Assembly: GCA_963733145.1 (NCBI GenBank)
Contig: CAVTCJ010000001.1
Location: forward strand, 248,001-312,000
Length of the DNA: 64,000 nt
From: JAHIKV01 sp963733145
GTDB lineage: Bacteria; Planctomycetota; Planctomycetia; Pirellulales; Thermoguttaceae
Direction: 5' to 3'
Each line of letters begins with the position of its first letter. Within the stretch, counting starts at the first letter, position 1. Positions 44,950-54,149 of the stretch are shown piece after piece. The notes under the pieces were generated by a model. It did not search any database. It saw only the letters and a list, made by a program, of their open reading frames with translations, and was not told where the DNA came from. The position numbers and the translations under genes were made by a program.

Positions 44950-45519
44950 TCAACTGAAAATCACGCCAGCGAAATATGGAACGCAGCTCGCGAGAATTAC
45001 GAGGTCGCAGACACTCCAAACAGCGGAAAGAACCAACCACTTTCCCGCGGCCGGCAGCCTCAGCGGAACGCGGGGATAAACGGCGATAGACGCCAGCAGT
45101 CCCGGCAGGGTGACACCAGAGACCACAACCCAGCGCAGCACGTCGACAATCTTATATGGGGAATCAAAAACGTCAAAACAAGAATAGATGTTGAAAACCA
45201 CGCCGAGCACCGTCAGGTGAATTGCCGCGACGATCAAGATCAGAGCGGTCAAATTGGTCGAAGTGTCGCCGCGGCGCAGGAAGCACGAAAAAATCAACAG
45301 TGCGGAGGCAAACATCCCCCAGCGATTCGGCATCCAGGCCCGGAGAATGTCCCACCAAGCGGTACTGCAACTCCACTCAGCCACAAGGTCATGGAAACAC
45401 GCGCACCATGCCGCACCACAGCAAACGAGCGCGGCAATAAACAGAAGCGTCTTATTCGACCACTTGTGGACACCGAAGTGCTGCAACTTGGCGTCTGCCG
45501 GACGATTTCCAGATGCCAT
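44950..45519 (-). CDS. Multi-pass membrane protein
   Basis: A 189-residue protein with about five membrane segments (LLFIAALVCCGAAWCACFHD; MFASALLIFSCFLRR; LTALILIVAAIHLTVLGVVF; VLRWVVVSGVTLPGLLASIA; VLSAVWSVCDLVILASCVPY). ATG 45519 follows GAGGA and is preferred over the TTG six codons upstream. It is unusually rich in Cys and Trp. No family is recognised. Confidence 0.6.
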   Translation of the reverse strand: MASGNRPADAKLQHFGVHKWSNKTLLFIAALVCCGAAWCACFHDLVAEWSCSTAWWDILRAWMPNRWGMFASALLIFSCFLRRGDTSTNLTALILIVAAIHLTVLGVVFNIYSCFDVFDSPYKIVDVLRWVVVSGVTLPGLLASIAVYPRVPLRLPAAGKWLVLSAVWSVCDLVILASCVPYFAGVIFS

Positions 45520-45585
45520 GACGTGATTCCTCGCCAACCGGCAAGTGACAATATGCCCGGGAGTCGTCGCTTTAGCGTATAGTCG

Positions 45586-46029
45586 CTACACCACGGCCAA
45601 CTGCACCCGGGCCCCTTCCAGGCGATGGGCCAGCATCTTCGCCACTTGGGTCATCAGCCGGTAGCCGAGCAGCGGCTCCTGCTCGCAGAGGGCGCGGAGC
45701 TTGGCGCCGTCGATCTTGACGATGTGCATCTCCTTGGTCGTGGTGCCCGTCGCGGTGGCCTTGTACGGCTCGACCAGCGCGGACCACATCAGCAGATCGC
45801 CCTCGACCAGGGTATCGACGGTGCGCAACTCGCCGTTGCCGAGGGTGTATTGGACGTTCACCTCGCCCTTTTGGATGATGGCGACGTGGTCGGCCGGATC
45901 GCCTTCGCGGAACAGCACCGTGCCGGCCGGGATCGTCTGCTCTTCGGCGATCATGGCCAGTTGCTTGAGGCTCTCGTCTTCGATGCCGACGAAATGCGTG
46001 TAGCGTCGCAACAGTTCGGGCGAAATCAT
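45586..46029 (-). CDS. Cyclic-nucleotide-binding-domain protein
   Basis: A 147-residue single cNMP-binding (Crp-like N-terminal) domain: LAMIAEEQTIPAGTVLFREG, DHVAIIQKGEVNVQY, LVEGDLLMWSALVEPYKATA. It lacks the HTH of Crp and the conserved Arg-Ser-Ala of the cAMP pocket is replaced, so it may not bind cAMP. Its ATG overlaps the TGA of the hydrogenase protease gene (ATGA). In several bacteria such a protein stands beside group 3 [NiFe] hydrogenase genes. Confidence 0.85.
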   Translation of the reverse strand: MISPELLRRYTHFVGIEDESLKQLAMIAEEQTIPAGTVLFREGDPADHVAIIQKGEVNVQYTLGNGELRTVDTLVEGDLLMWSALVEPYKATATGTTTKEMHIVKIDGAKLRALCEQEPLLGYRLMTQVAKMLAHRLEGARVQLAVV

Positions 46030-46505
46030 GCCGGCTCTCCTGTTGAAAAGGCGTCCAGTGCGTCCAGGACGGCTTCCACCGCGCGGGGAACGGCCGCCCG
46101 GACCGCGGGCGTAAACTGCTCGGAAAAGTTCAGTATATCCTCGGCCTCGATTCCGACAAGCCGGATGTCGCCGTTTTTCGGCAAGTGCGCCCCCGCCCGG
46201 CGTCCGAACTCCAAGGCCGTGGCCAGATTCACGTCGTGGGCCGAGGCGCTGCGCTGCGTCGCTATGCCGTCCGGGGTGAGCAGGTGGATGGTTCCCGGCG
46301 CGGACCCGGTCTGGATGGCGTCGACGACGATCGCCCGATCGAAGCCGATCATCCGCTCCATCAGCCGCAGTCCGCCCCAGTAGTCCTCGGCGACCTCGAC
46401 GCCGGGCCGACCGGCCAGCAGCGGCTGCAACAACTCGGCCACCCGCAGGCCGACGCCGTCGTCGCCGACCAGCGGATTGCCGAGACCGATAACGAGTGTT
46501 TTCAT
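46026..46505 (-). CDS. Hydrogenase maturation protease (HyaD/HycI family)
   Basis: A 159-residue endopeptidase that trims the C-terminus of the [NiFe] hydrogenase large subunit after nickel insertion. Motifs: VIGLGNPLVGDDGVGLRVAE (GNxxxxDDGxG with Ni-sensing Asp), RAIVVDAIQTGSAPG (second Asp), SAHDVNLATALEFG (His). Start ATG 46505. It is coupled to the cNMP-binding protein gene downstream; no hydrogenase subunit gene lies in the window, so its target must be elsewhere or lost. Confidence 0.9.
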   Translation of the reverse strand: MKTLVIGLGNPLVGDDGVGLRVAELLQPLLAGRPGVEVAEDYWGGLRLMERMIGFDRAIVVDAIQTGSAPGTIHLLTPDGIATQRSASAHDVNLATALEFGRRAGAHLPKNGDIRLVGIEAEDILNFSEQFTPAVRAAVPRAVEAVLDALDAFSTGEPA

Positions 46506-46591
46506 GCCGGGAGACTGCTGACTGTAATTCCGCGATGGTTGGATGGACGCCGGGGCTAAACGATTATATCGCGGGATCACATCAGCGTAAA

Positions 46592-48069
46592 TTACGCGAT
46601 CGGCACGACTTCAATTCCGGCCAGCCGGCAGTACGCCCGGAAGAGCCGGTCGTGACGGCCGAGAATGAACAGTTGGTGGAAGCCCTGGCAATCGCGGGTG
46701 TCCTCGACGTTGTTCATTTTCAGTTCGACGGAGGTTCGGCAGCCACCGCTGGGGGGCGTGTCGATGTTGGCGACGACCTCGCCCGTGCCCAGGATGAGCC
46801 TGCCCGAGCCGTCGAAGTCGATCAGGGTGACCGGCTCGCCGGCCGGCCAGAGGACCTGCGGCGAGACGCCGATTTCCGATTCGCTGTGGCTGCGAAGAAT
46901 GCACGGCTCGGGCGGCTGGTCGAAGCCGCGGAGCTTCCGCGGCGAAGAGCAATGGGCGCCCATCAGCGTGTTGTTGACCGTATTGGGGGCGGGGTCCTGC
47001 ATGAAGCCCGGCCGGCCCGTCAACAACGAGCACAGCCGCAGCGAGATGGCCGCGTTCCAATCGCACTCGCAGCAGCCGACGCTCCCCTCGTCGTTCAGCT
47101 TCTGCCAGGCCATGCACGGCGGGCAGGGAATCTTCCGGCCCCTGACCAGTCCCAGGCAGTTCAACGAAATTCCCTGGCAGTTTTCCGCCTGCATGATCCG
47201 CCTGGCGACGAAATAGTTCTTCGCCGCGTTGAGGACGTCCTGCCGGTTCGGTTCGACGATCTTCTTCGCCGTCCCGGCGAACTCGTCGGCCAACGCCCGG
47301 ACTTCGTCGGTCAACTCCTGCTTGGCCAGTACGTCGGTCCAACGGGTCAGGGGGATGCGGTGCAGCGTGGTCCCGATCACCGGCAGCACCTCGTCGCGGG
47401 TATGCTCGCCGTCGACGATGCACAGCCGGGTGGTCTTCATGTCCCAGATCGTCCGCAGCAGCTTCATGCCGGTGGCCAGCCAATCCTGATCCTGGGTAGC
47501 GGCGACGAAACACTTCTCGGCCTTCCGCGTGGCCTGGAGATGGCCGGTGAACGACGTGCCCATGTGGCTGAAGACGACCAACGGCACGTCGCCCTTGCCG
47601 GCGGCCAGCTTGTCGGCGTGCGGCCAATATTCGGGGCTGAGGCGCCGACCACGGCGATCATGCCGTCCGGCGGCGACTGTTTGCACTCGGCCAGCAGCTT
47701 GTCGACTCCGGGGAGGTCCACGATCGGCTCGGCGTCAATCGCCAGATCAACGTCGAGCTTTGCGGCGGCGGCGGTCATGATTTTGGCGAAGTCGGCGTCG
47801 CGGGCCTTGATGTCGTAGCAGGCGCCGGGCCAGCCCATCCAGTAGCGGTCGGTCTTCGGGTGCAGGTACACGACGCGGACGCGCGGTTTGGCGGCCGCGG
47901 CCGGAGCGGTGGAAGTCTCGCCGGCCCGCGCCGCCGTGGTTGCCCCGAACAGCCCCGGCGCGGCCATGGCCGACAGTCCGACCGTAGTCATAAAGTCCCG
48001 CCGATCCAGCGGTCCGCAGCAGCCGCGGCAAGTGGCGTGATCGTGTCCGTGCTCGTGATTCTTCGCCAT
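46592..48069 (-). CDS. TAT-exported sugar-isomerase-like protein (one frame correction)
   Basis: About 492 residues. The N-terminus has a His/Cys-rich prefix (NHEHGHDHATCRGCCG) and a twin-arginine signal (LDRRDFMTTVGLSAM). The body is an alpha/beta protein (LVVFSHMGTSFTGHLQATRK; TRLCIVDGEHTRDEVLPVIG), and the C-terminal part (CDWNAAISLRLCSLLTGRPG; PCILRSHSESEIGVSPQVLW; DCQGFHQLFILGRHDRLFRA) resembles the C-terminal half of L-fucose/arabinose isomerase-like proteins. One base is missing near 47643. The isomerase role is tentative; the metal ligands were not checked one by one. Confidence 0.7.
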
Positions 48070-48106
48070 GACCTTGACTCCTGTTCTGCCAGGGATTGAT
48101 TATGTT

Positions 48107-48212
48107 GTCGTCCAAAAACAACTTCGGTATATGTAGGACAGCCGCCCCCGCCTGTCTGGGGCGATTCGCACAGCCGAGGGCGGCTGTGCTACAAGTTGTT
48201 TTTGGACGACCG
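48107..48212. repeat. Interspersed palindrome, family A copy 3 (inverted)
   Basis: Arms GTCGTCCAAAAACAACTTCG and GTTGTTTTTGGACGAC surround the two hairpins of this family. Confidence 0.85.
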
Positions 48213-48424
48213 CTATGTCGATCGCGGGCGGTCGAAAGTACGATCGGGTAGGAGCCGGCATTGTAGCAGAGGCGGGCGAACGCGGCAATCATTCGTTCCA
48301 ATCTTTTCCGGGGTGTGCTTTCCCTTTTCGCGGGGGAGTTTTATAATCGCCTTTTTCGGTTTTGCACTTTTTGTTTGGCAAACGTCGGCAGCCGAACGGT
48401 ATGCCTTTTCGCAAGGGGAAAGAG

Positions 48425-49965
48425 ATGTTCCAACATCCGGCAATTTCTCGATTGAAAGTCTGCGTATTGTTGGCCGGGCTGTTGCCGGCGTCCATGCTGG
48501 TCGGATGCACGGACAGTTACGCGCCCTCCAAACCTGACGCCCAGCAGTCGACGGACGCTGCGAAAGCCGCCGATTCAGGCCCGGGGACCGATGCCGCCGC
48601 GGGGCTTCCGCAAGCGCTTCCCGGAGCGGAGACGGGCATTCCCCGCCTGGGTCGGCCAGGACAAGGACGAGCCGTTCGACGTGAAGCAATTCCTGGAAAG
48701 CCGCGCCGCCCCGGCCGACAACGCGGCCCCGTTGTACTTCGCCGCGCTGGCCGAGGTAGCCACCGAAATGTACATGGACGATCCAACGCCCGGCTGGCCG
48801 TGGACGAAACAGAACATTCCACAGCAAGTCCGCGAATTGGGCAATGCAATCGGGGATATGAGCGATTCCGAAAAACTCATGTCGGGATCGGTTCCCTTGT
48901 CGGAGGTCGAAGCGGTGTTGGCCAAGTCTCAGCCCGCTAATAAAAAAACTGGACGAGGCTCAACAGCGGCCCCATTGTATATTCATAACCGGCCTTCGCC
49001 TTGACTCGCTCCTGCCGAGTGTCCAAGGGTCGCGCACACTCGCCCGGTTGGCGTGCATCCAGCTTTACCATGCGCGGGCGACGGGTAATTTCGACGAGGC
49101 CGAACAAGCGGTGCGGCGCACACTCCGTTTATCGCGCGATCTGCGGCCGCGAGGTGCAATGATTGCTCAATTGGTGTCATGGACAATCGATGGCATTGTG
49201 CTTTCCGCCATAACTGACTTTACACTCGCTCAGCCGGGAATTGAACGTACAAAGAATGTGATCGGCTCTTGGCTCTGCTCGTCGAACACGAGCGAGAAGT
49301 CGTGCCTATCCGTCGACGAGGGAATCAAGATGGAATACGTCACTATTGCGCAATTCCTGTGACGCATTTCAACAGGGGCGGATTCCCCGAAAACTTTTGC
49401 CGGATTCGTGGCGTTCGAGGGCAAATAAAACTTGCCGACGCCGAAAAACGACTTGCTCGAGAGAATGAATTGGCCGGCGGAGACGGCCGCCTTGAATGCA
49501 CGCTTTCAAGGAACATTCGGCATGTCGCAACTTGCCCCATCTATCAAGCGCATAGCAGATTCCGATAAATGACGAAATCCGCAAGATAACGAATGTCCGC
49601 AAGACAATGAACGGGCCAAATGTGTTATTGGTCGCCATGCTCTTTCCCGTCGGTCGATAAATTTCTCGAAGCAGTCGCAAGACGGCAGACCCGGCTGTCG
49701 GGCACTCAATGCTTGATCGCCGTGCGCCGTTACCAATTGAAACACAACAAACTGCCCGCCCGAACTGGCCGTTGCCGCGAGAGCGAGGCCGGATCTGAAG
49801 GAAGTCCCCCAAGACCCATACTCCGGCCGGCCGCTTCTGTACAAGGTGATCGACGGAAAGCCGGTCGTCTACTCGGTCGGCAGCGACGGCAAGGACGACG
49901 GCGGCACGGTCGATTGGAAATACGGCCAACAGTCGGGCGATTTCATTTTCCGCATTCGCGAATAG
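48425..49965 (+). pseudogene. Lipoprotein gene with several frame breaks
   Basis: The ATG at 48425 gives a lipoprotein signal with lipobox LVGC (MFQHPAISRLKVCVLLAGLL). Coding continues in other frames: DKDEPFDVKQFLESRAAPAD, APLYFAALAEVATEMYMDD, then from about 49050 MACIQLYHARATGNFDEAEQ, RQTRLSGTQCLIAVRRYQLK, and at the end LLYKVIDGKPVVYSVGSDGK, DDGGTVDW...FRIRE. The last pattern is typical of large planctomycete lipoproteins of unknown role. At least three frame changes and a stop are needed, more than elsewhere, so real decay is possible. Confidence 0.6.
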
Positions 49966-50021
49966 GCGAGCGGCAAGGAATTGAGTTCGGGGCGAAGGAA
50001 TATGGGGAAAATATGCTGGGG

Positions 50022-50377
50022 TGCGTAACCCCCGTTGTTGCACACAAGTCGGAAACAAGGAGACGACGGAAAGCACGCCCGTTCACGGGCGTTCCCGCCG
50101 CAGGCGGTATTAGGCCCGGCGTTTACGCCGGGTTGGAGAAGGTGAACGAATGATTGCGGAATGTCAGGCCCGTTCACGGGCCTCCTGCTTCGGTCGAGCA
50201 GGACGCCCGTGAACGGGCGTGACACAACAAACGCATGGATTTGGAGGGGGGAGCCGTGCCCGCGAACCCGGCGTAAACGCCGGGCCTAATACCGCCTGCG
50301 GCGGAAAGGGTCGTAAACGACCCTCGCTGTCTTCACCCTATCACTTGTGTGCAACAACGATGTGCGTAACCCCCGAC
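50022..50377. repeat. Long imperfect inverted repeat (MITE-like)
   Basis: TGCGTAACCCCCGTTGTTGC faces GCAACAACGATGTGCGTAAC, with ACACAAGT / ACTTGTGT inside. GCGGTATTAGGCCCGGCG faces CGCCGGGCCTAATACCGC, and several CGCCCGTTCACGGGCG hairpins lie inside. No open frame crosses it. It fills most of the gap between the lipoprotein pseudogene and proC. Confidence 0.75.
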
Positions 50378-50480
50378 GGGCCGGTTTCCGTGCATTTCGC
50401 CCCAGCTTGACGGATCGGCCCCCTTTGCCTTAGCATATTGGGTACGGAACATACCCTTACCCATCAGCGGCGGCAGAGGC

Positions 50481-51450
50481 ATGATCGAGCAACGGATCGG
50501 ATTCATCGGCGCCGGACGGATGGCCACGGCGTTGGCCCGGGGGTTTTTGCGGGCCGAACTGACCGCGGCCGACCGTCTGCTGGCCTCGGACCCCGACGAG
50601 CAGGCCCGGCGGCGGTTCGCCGAGACCGTCTCAGAACGTGTATTGAAACCGGGTGGAGCGTCATCCAAGGGTGCCACTGCTGGCTTGTCCAGCAGTGTGT
50701 CCCCGGGAAATACGCTCCTCACTGCTGGACAAGCCAGCAGTGGCACCCATCTTCAAGACACGTGTTCGGCGACGACGACCGCCGACAACGCGGAGGTCGC
50801 CGACCGATCGGACGTGATCTTCCTGGCGGTCAAGCCGCAACGGATGGCCGACGTGACGGCGGGCCTCCGCGGAAAGATCGCCGGCGAGCAGTTGATGGTC
50901 TCCATTGCGGCCGGTGTGCGGCTGGCGTCGCTCGCCGAGTGGCTCGGCCAACGGACACGGCTGATCCGCGTGATGCCGAACAATCCCTGCCTGATCGGCC
51001 ACGGGGCCTCGGCCTACTGCCTCGGCCGGAATGCACGGGCCGAAGACGGGGCCTTGGTCGAGAAGTTGCTCGGGGCAATCGGCTCTGTCTGGCGGGTGGA
51101 GGAGGAGCAGATGGACGCCGTGACCGCATTGTCCGGGTCCGGGCCGGCCTTCGTTTATCAGATGATCGAGGCCCTCGGCGAGGCGGGCGCGAAGTTGGGG
51201 TTGCCCGAGGACATGGCGGCGGCGATGGCCGCGCAAACCGTCCGCGGCGCGGCCGAAATGGTGTTGGCCACCTGCCTGTAGCCCGGCCGCGTTGGTCGAG
51301 GGCGTGGCCAGCCCCGGCGGCACGACCGTCGCCGGTTTGCAGGCGTTGGAGTCGGGCGGCTTTCAGACGCTGTTGTTCGCCGCCGTCGAAGCGGCCGCGA
51401 AACGTTCGCGGGAGTTGGGAATTATGAATTGTCAATCTTGCGAGGCTTGA
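50481..51450 (+). CDS. proC: Pyrroline-5-carboxylate reductase with in-frame palindrome
   Basis: ProC reduces pyrroline-5-carboxylate to proline with NAD(P)H. Rossmann motif IGFIGAGRMATALARGFLRA, then DVIFLAVKPQRMADV, LIRVMPNNPCLIGHGASAYC, TALSGSGPAFVYQMIEAL, and the end GVASPGGTTVAGLQALESGG. Between FAETV (about residue 50) and DNAEVADRSDVIF lies an extra segment of about 40 residues (GASSKGATAGLSSSVSPGNT and on) coded by a palindrome of family C. One extra base near 51279 must be removed to reach the last domain; otherwise the reading stops at ATCL. It is about 40 residues longer than usual. Confidence 0.88.
50637..50763. repeat. Family C palindrome inside proC
   Basis: CGTGTATTGAA...GGGTGCCACTGCTGGC pairs with GCCAGCAGTGGCACCC...TTCAAGACACG. 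The reading frame runs through it without a stop. A second copy at 54035-54114 is intergenic. Confidence 0.85.
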
Positions 51451-51455
51451 AGACC

Positions 51456-51671
51456 ATGTCGGTATTCTGTTTGGTGGACGAAAAACAAGTGCCCGTCTAT
51501 CGCATCCTCTGGGTGTCGAACCTGCCCCACTTCTGCGGCGACGACGATTGCCAGCGGGAAGGAGAGTACGAAATCCGCCTGGACGGCGGCGAATCGGTGT
51601 GGGGAAACCGCGAGGAGCGGGACGCCGCGATGGCGGCGATGGAATCGTGGCAGGGAGAATCGGAAGCGTGA
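51456..51671 (+). CDS. Small hypothetical protein
   Basis: A 71-residue acidic protein from ATG 51456 (MSVFCLVDEKQVPVYRILWV), five bases after the proC stop. It has a Cys pair in HFCGDDDCQREGEYEIRL. No family is recognised; the closeness to proC suggests co-transcription. Confidence 0.5.
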   Translation: MSVFCLVDEKQVPVYRILWVSNLPHFCGDDDCQREGEYEIRLDGGESVWGNREERDAAMAAMESWQGESEA

Positions 51672-51770
51672 AACCCGGGCGTGATCGACGGTTGCGAAAC
51701 CGCCAGCGGCATGAAAGATTTGTACTAGCCACTAACCACTAACCACTAGCCACTAATCGAGCCGCCAGCC

Positions 51771-52265
51771 ATGTCGATGTTTGAAGACAATAGATACCGA
51801 TGGCGGGAGACGTATTTCGTGTTCTTCGAGGCGCAGAAACGGCCGAAAATGGCGCTGGCGGCCAAGGCCGTCGCGGCGCTGAGCAAGCGCTTCGAGCTGA
51901 CCAATCGCAATGAAGACGACGGCGGATTGTTCGACTCGCTGACGGTCGTCTCGGCCGACGATTTCGCGGCGCTCGACATCTGCTACACCGAAGGGGCGGA
52001 GGTGCTGGAGCAAGGGGCGGCGCTGGTCGATGAGATGATAAAACTCGGCGTCGAGACCGAGCCGCCGGTCCCCTGGGAGCAGATCAAGCGTTACGACGGA
52101 CGCTTCGACGTGCTGCACTTCGAGCGGGTGGCGGACGAGCCGGAAGACGACGCGGAAGACGAGATGCTCGACCCGAGCGCGCTGTTGGTCGTGCTGGAGG
52201 CGTTGGCCCGGCTCACCGGCGGCGTGGCCATCGACCCCCAGGCGGGAACTTTTTTGTCGGAATAA
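51771..52265 (+). CDS. Conserved hypothetical protein
   Basis: A 164-residue soluble, acidic protein: YRWRETYFVFFEAQKRPKMA, LTVVSADDFAALDICYTEGA, EEVL-type helices, then PVPWEQIKRYDGRFDVLHFE and a Glu/Asp-rich region. It looks like a conserved planctomycete protein of unknown role. It lies upstream of efpL and the type VII-like locus on the same strand. Confidence 0.65.
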   Translation: MSMFEDNRYRWRETYFVFFEAQKRPKMALAAKAVAALSKRFELTNRNEDDGGLFDSLTVVSADDFAALDICYTEGAEVLEQGAALVDEMIKLGVETEPPVPWEQIKRYDGRFDVLHFERVADEPEDDAEDEMLDPSALLVVLEALARLTGGVAIDPQAGTFLSE

Positions 52266-52454
52266 TACCAGAAGTCAGAGATCAGAGGTCAGAGGTCAGA
52301 GATCAGAGGTCAGAGAACAGGTATCAAGGACTAGAATTAAAGTGAAATACGGTTCATAATTTACTCGTGTTCTTACCCCCGACCAATAACCCCCGGCCTC
52401 CGATTTCCGACCTCTGACTTCCGACCCCTGACCTCCGACCCCCGACCCCCGCAA
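52266..52454. repeat. Facing arrays of degenerate 9-mers
   Basis: Tandem CAGAGGTCAGAGATCAGAGG-type units at 52267-52320 face CCGACCTCTGACTTCCGACC-type units at 52380-52450. They end five bases before the efpL start codon. The same 9-mer occurs at 36192 and within 57661-57770. Confidence 0.75.
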
Positions 52455-53018
52455 ATGATCGCCAAAGACATCAAACGAGGACACATTCTCAACTTCAACG
52501 GGGCGCCGTGCATGGTTGAAACGATCAACGTGCAAAGCCCTTCCGCCCGCGGCGCGGCCACGATCTATAAATATCGGGCCCGGAACCTGATCACCAAGCA
52601 GAAGGTGGACATCACGCTCCGCGGCGGCGAAATGATGGACGAGGCCGACTTCCAGCGGCGGCCGGTGAAGTTCATGTACGCCGATCCCGACGAAGTCCAC
52701 TTCCTCGACGACGGAAACTACGAACAATACTCGCTCCCCTGCGGCGATTTGACCGAAGAGTTGAAATTCCTCACCGAGGAGCTCGAAGGCGTGCAGGCGC
52801 TGATCTACAACGACCAGTGCGTGGGCATCCAGGTGCCGCTGACCGTTGAGTTGACCGTGGTGCAATGCGATCCGAGCATCAAGGGGGCCTCGGCCACCGC
52901 GCGGACCAAGCCCGCCACGCTGCAAACCGGACTGGTCGTGCAAGTCCCCGAATATCTCAGCGAGGGAGAGCGGATCAAGGTCGATACCCGGACGGGAGAG
53001 TATTTGTCGAGAGCGTAA
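52455..53018 (+). CDS. efpL: EF-P-like translation factor EfpL (YeiP type)
   Basis: A 187-residue three-domain EF-P family protein. The tip loop reads NVQSPSARGAATIYK, as in E. coli YeiP/EfpL (SPTARGAATLYK), not the Lys/Arg34 PGKG-type tip of canonical EF-P. The C-terminal signature IKGASATARTKPATLQTGLV, VQVPEYLSEGERIKV also follows YeiP. EfpL relieves ribosome stalling at polyproline and some other motifs without the modified Lys. ATG 52455 lies next to a repeat array and has no clear ribosome site. No other EF-P gene is in the window. Confidence 0.92.
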   Translation: MIAKDIKRGHILNFNGAPCMVETINVQSPSARGAATIYKYRARNLITKQKVDITLRGGEMMDEADFQRRPVKFMYADPDEVHFLDDGNYEQYSLPCGDLTEELKFLTEELEGVQALIYNDQCVGIQVPLTVELTVVQCDPSIKGASATARTKPATLQTGLVVQVPEYLSEGERIKVDTRTGEYLSRA

Positions 53019-53084
53019 TAACGAAGGAGTTGGGGATTCAGTGGATTAGTGGCTGGTGGCTAGTGCGAAACCGCAAGCGTCAAA

Positions 53085-53150
53085 TCCCTAGATCCCTAAA
53101 TCCCTAATCCCTACGTCACTTAAGTCCCTAAATCCCTAAATCCCCAAACC
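53085..53150. repeat. CCCTAAAT tandem tract
   Basis: About eight units of (C)CCTAAATC and variants (CCTAGATC, CCTAATC), ending just before the WXG100-like gene start at 53157. CCCCAATCCCCAATCG text of the same kind sits inside the EssC-like gene near 57860. Confidence 0.7.
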
Positions 53151-53156
53151 ACTTCC

Positions 53157-53429
53157 ATGCCGCAAGCCATCGTCGATCCCGAGGAATTGAGGCGTTTTGC
53201 CCAAAGCCTGAAAAAGTTCAGTTCCGACATTCAGGAGCGGGTCAAGTCGCTGAGCGGACAGCTCGCCGTGCTCGAGCGCACCTGGCGCGATCAGGAGCAG
53301 AAGAAGTTCTCCGAGGAGTTCGAGCGGCAGATTCAATCGCTCGGCCGGTTCATCGAGCTCATCGACGAGCACGTTCCGTACCTGGCGCGGAAGGCGGAGA
53401 TCATCGAAGAGTATTTGCAGCAGAGGTAA
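53157..53429 (+). CDS. WXG100-like protein 1
   Basis: A 90-residue helical hairpin protein of ESAT-6/WXG100 size. Helix one: PEELRRFAQSLKKFSSDIQE; then a W-x-D turn (LERTWRDQEQKKFSEEF) where the family has WXG; helix two: IQSLGRFIELIDEHVPYLAR. The W-x-D variant and the following Phe fit planctomycete WXG100-like proteins. It is the first gene of a four-gene set with an EssC-like ATPase. A classical YxxxD/E export signal was not found. Confidence 0.78.
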   Translation: MPQAIVDPEELRRFAQSLKKFSSDIQERVKSLSGQLAVLERTWRDQEQKKFSEEFERQIQSLGRFIELIDEHVPYLARKAEIIEEYLQQR

Positions 53430-53435
53430 TGGTCC

Positions 53436-54008
53436 ATGGCCCGATCCGCCAAAGTCACCTCGATCGACGCGCTGCCGCTGGTGGCGGCGTCGTTGCAGAA
53501 GTTCCGCGGCGAGTCGGCCGTCGCGCTGGACGATCTGGAGATCGAGCTGCGGCGGATCAACGAGTGGATCCACCACGACCGCAAGGATTATTGGAAGAAG
53601 GAGCGGGATCGGGCCTACGAGCGCTTGAACCAGGCCCGGCTGCAACTCCAGCAGGCCCGCGTCGCTCAAAAAGTGGGCAATCACGAACCGGCCTGCATCG
53701 ACGAAAAACGGGCCGTGGAAAAGGCAAAACGCCGCCTGGAGCTGGCCTACCAGAAGGTCGACGCCGTCCGCCGCTGGACCGCAACGATCGACCGCGCGGT
53801 GGACGATTTTCAGCGCTGCCGGACCCAATTCGCCTCCTGGCTGGACACCGATCTGCAACGGGCGGTCGCCGCGGTGAACAAGATGAGCGAGTCGTTGGTA
53901 AGCTATATTGGTTTGGAGGCGCCTGCCGGCTCCGCCCAGCCCGCCGAAGCGGCCGGAGAAAGCCCCTCGGCCGACGTTCCGAGCGATACTTTGGAGGAAG
54001 AGCAATAG
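53436..54008 (+). CDS. Coiled-coil protein of the type VII-like locus
   Basis: A 190-residue helical protein starting seven bases after the WXG100-like gene. Long charged helices (IELRRINEWIHHDRKDYWKK; RLNQARLQLQQARVAQKVG; VEKAKRRLELAYQKVDAVRR) are followed by WTATIDRAVDDFQRCRTQF and a Pro/Ala/Glu-rich tail. The size and coiled coil resemble substrate- or partner-type proteins of WXG100 loci, but no family is recognised. Confidence 0.7.
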   Translation: MARSAKVTSIDALPLVAASLQKFRGESAVALDDLEIELRRINEWIHHDRKDYWKKERDRAYERLNQARLQLQQARVAQKVGNHEPACIDEKRAVEKAKRRLELAYQKVDAVRRWTATIDRAVDDFQRCRTQFASWLDTDLQRAVAAVNKMSESLVSYIGLEAPAGSAQPAEAAGESPSADVPSDTLEEEQ

Positions 54009-54034
54009 CCGGAGGCTAACGGCCCGTAGTACAC

Positions 54035-54114
<80 letters not shown>

Positions 54115-54149
54115 GAACTTCCGAAAAACTGATTTAACAACTCACCGCC

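Noticed and set aside
44827..45582. Plus-strand 251-codon frame
   Set aside because: It overlaps the membrane protein gene at 44950-45519, which has a ribosome site and clear membrane segments; the plus product is polar and patternless.
52266..52454. CRISPR-like or iteron origin
   Set aside because: The 9-mers are degenerate, unspaced and recur at unrelated sites, including inside a gene.
53085..53150. Telomere-like CCCTAAA repeat
   Set aside because: It is short and internal to the chromosome, with coding sequence on both sides, and related text occurs elsewhere.
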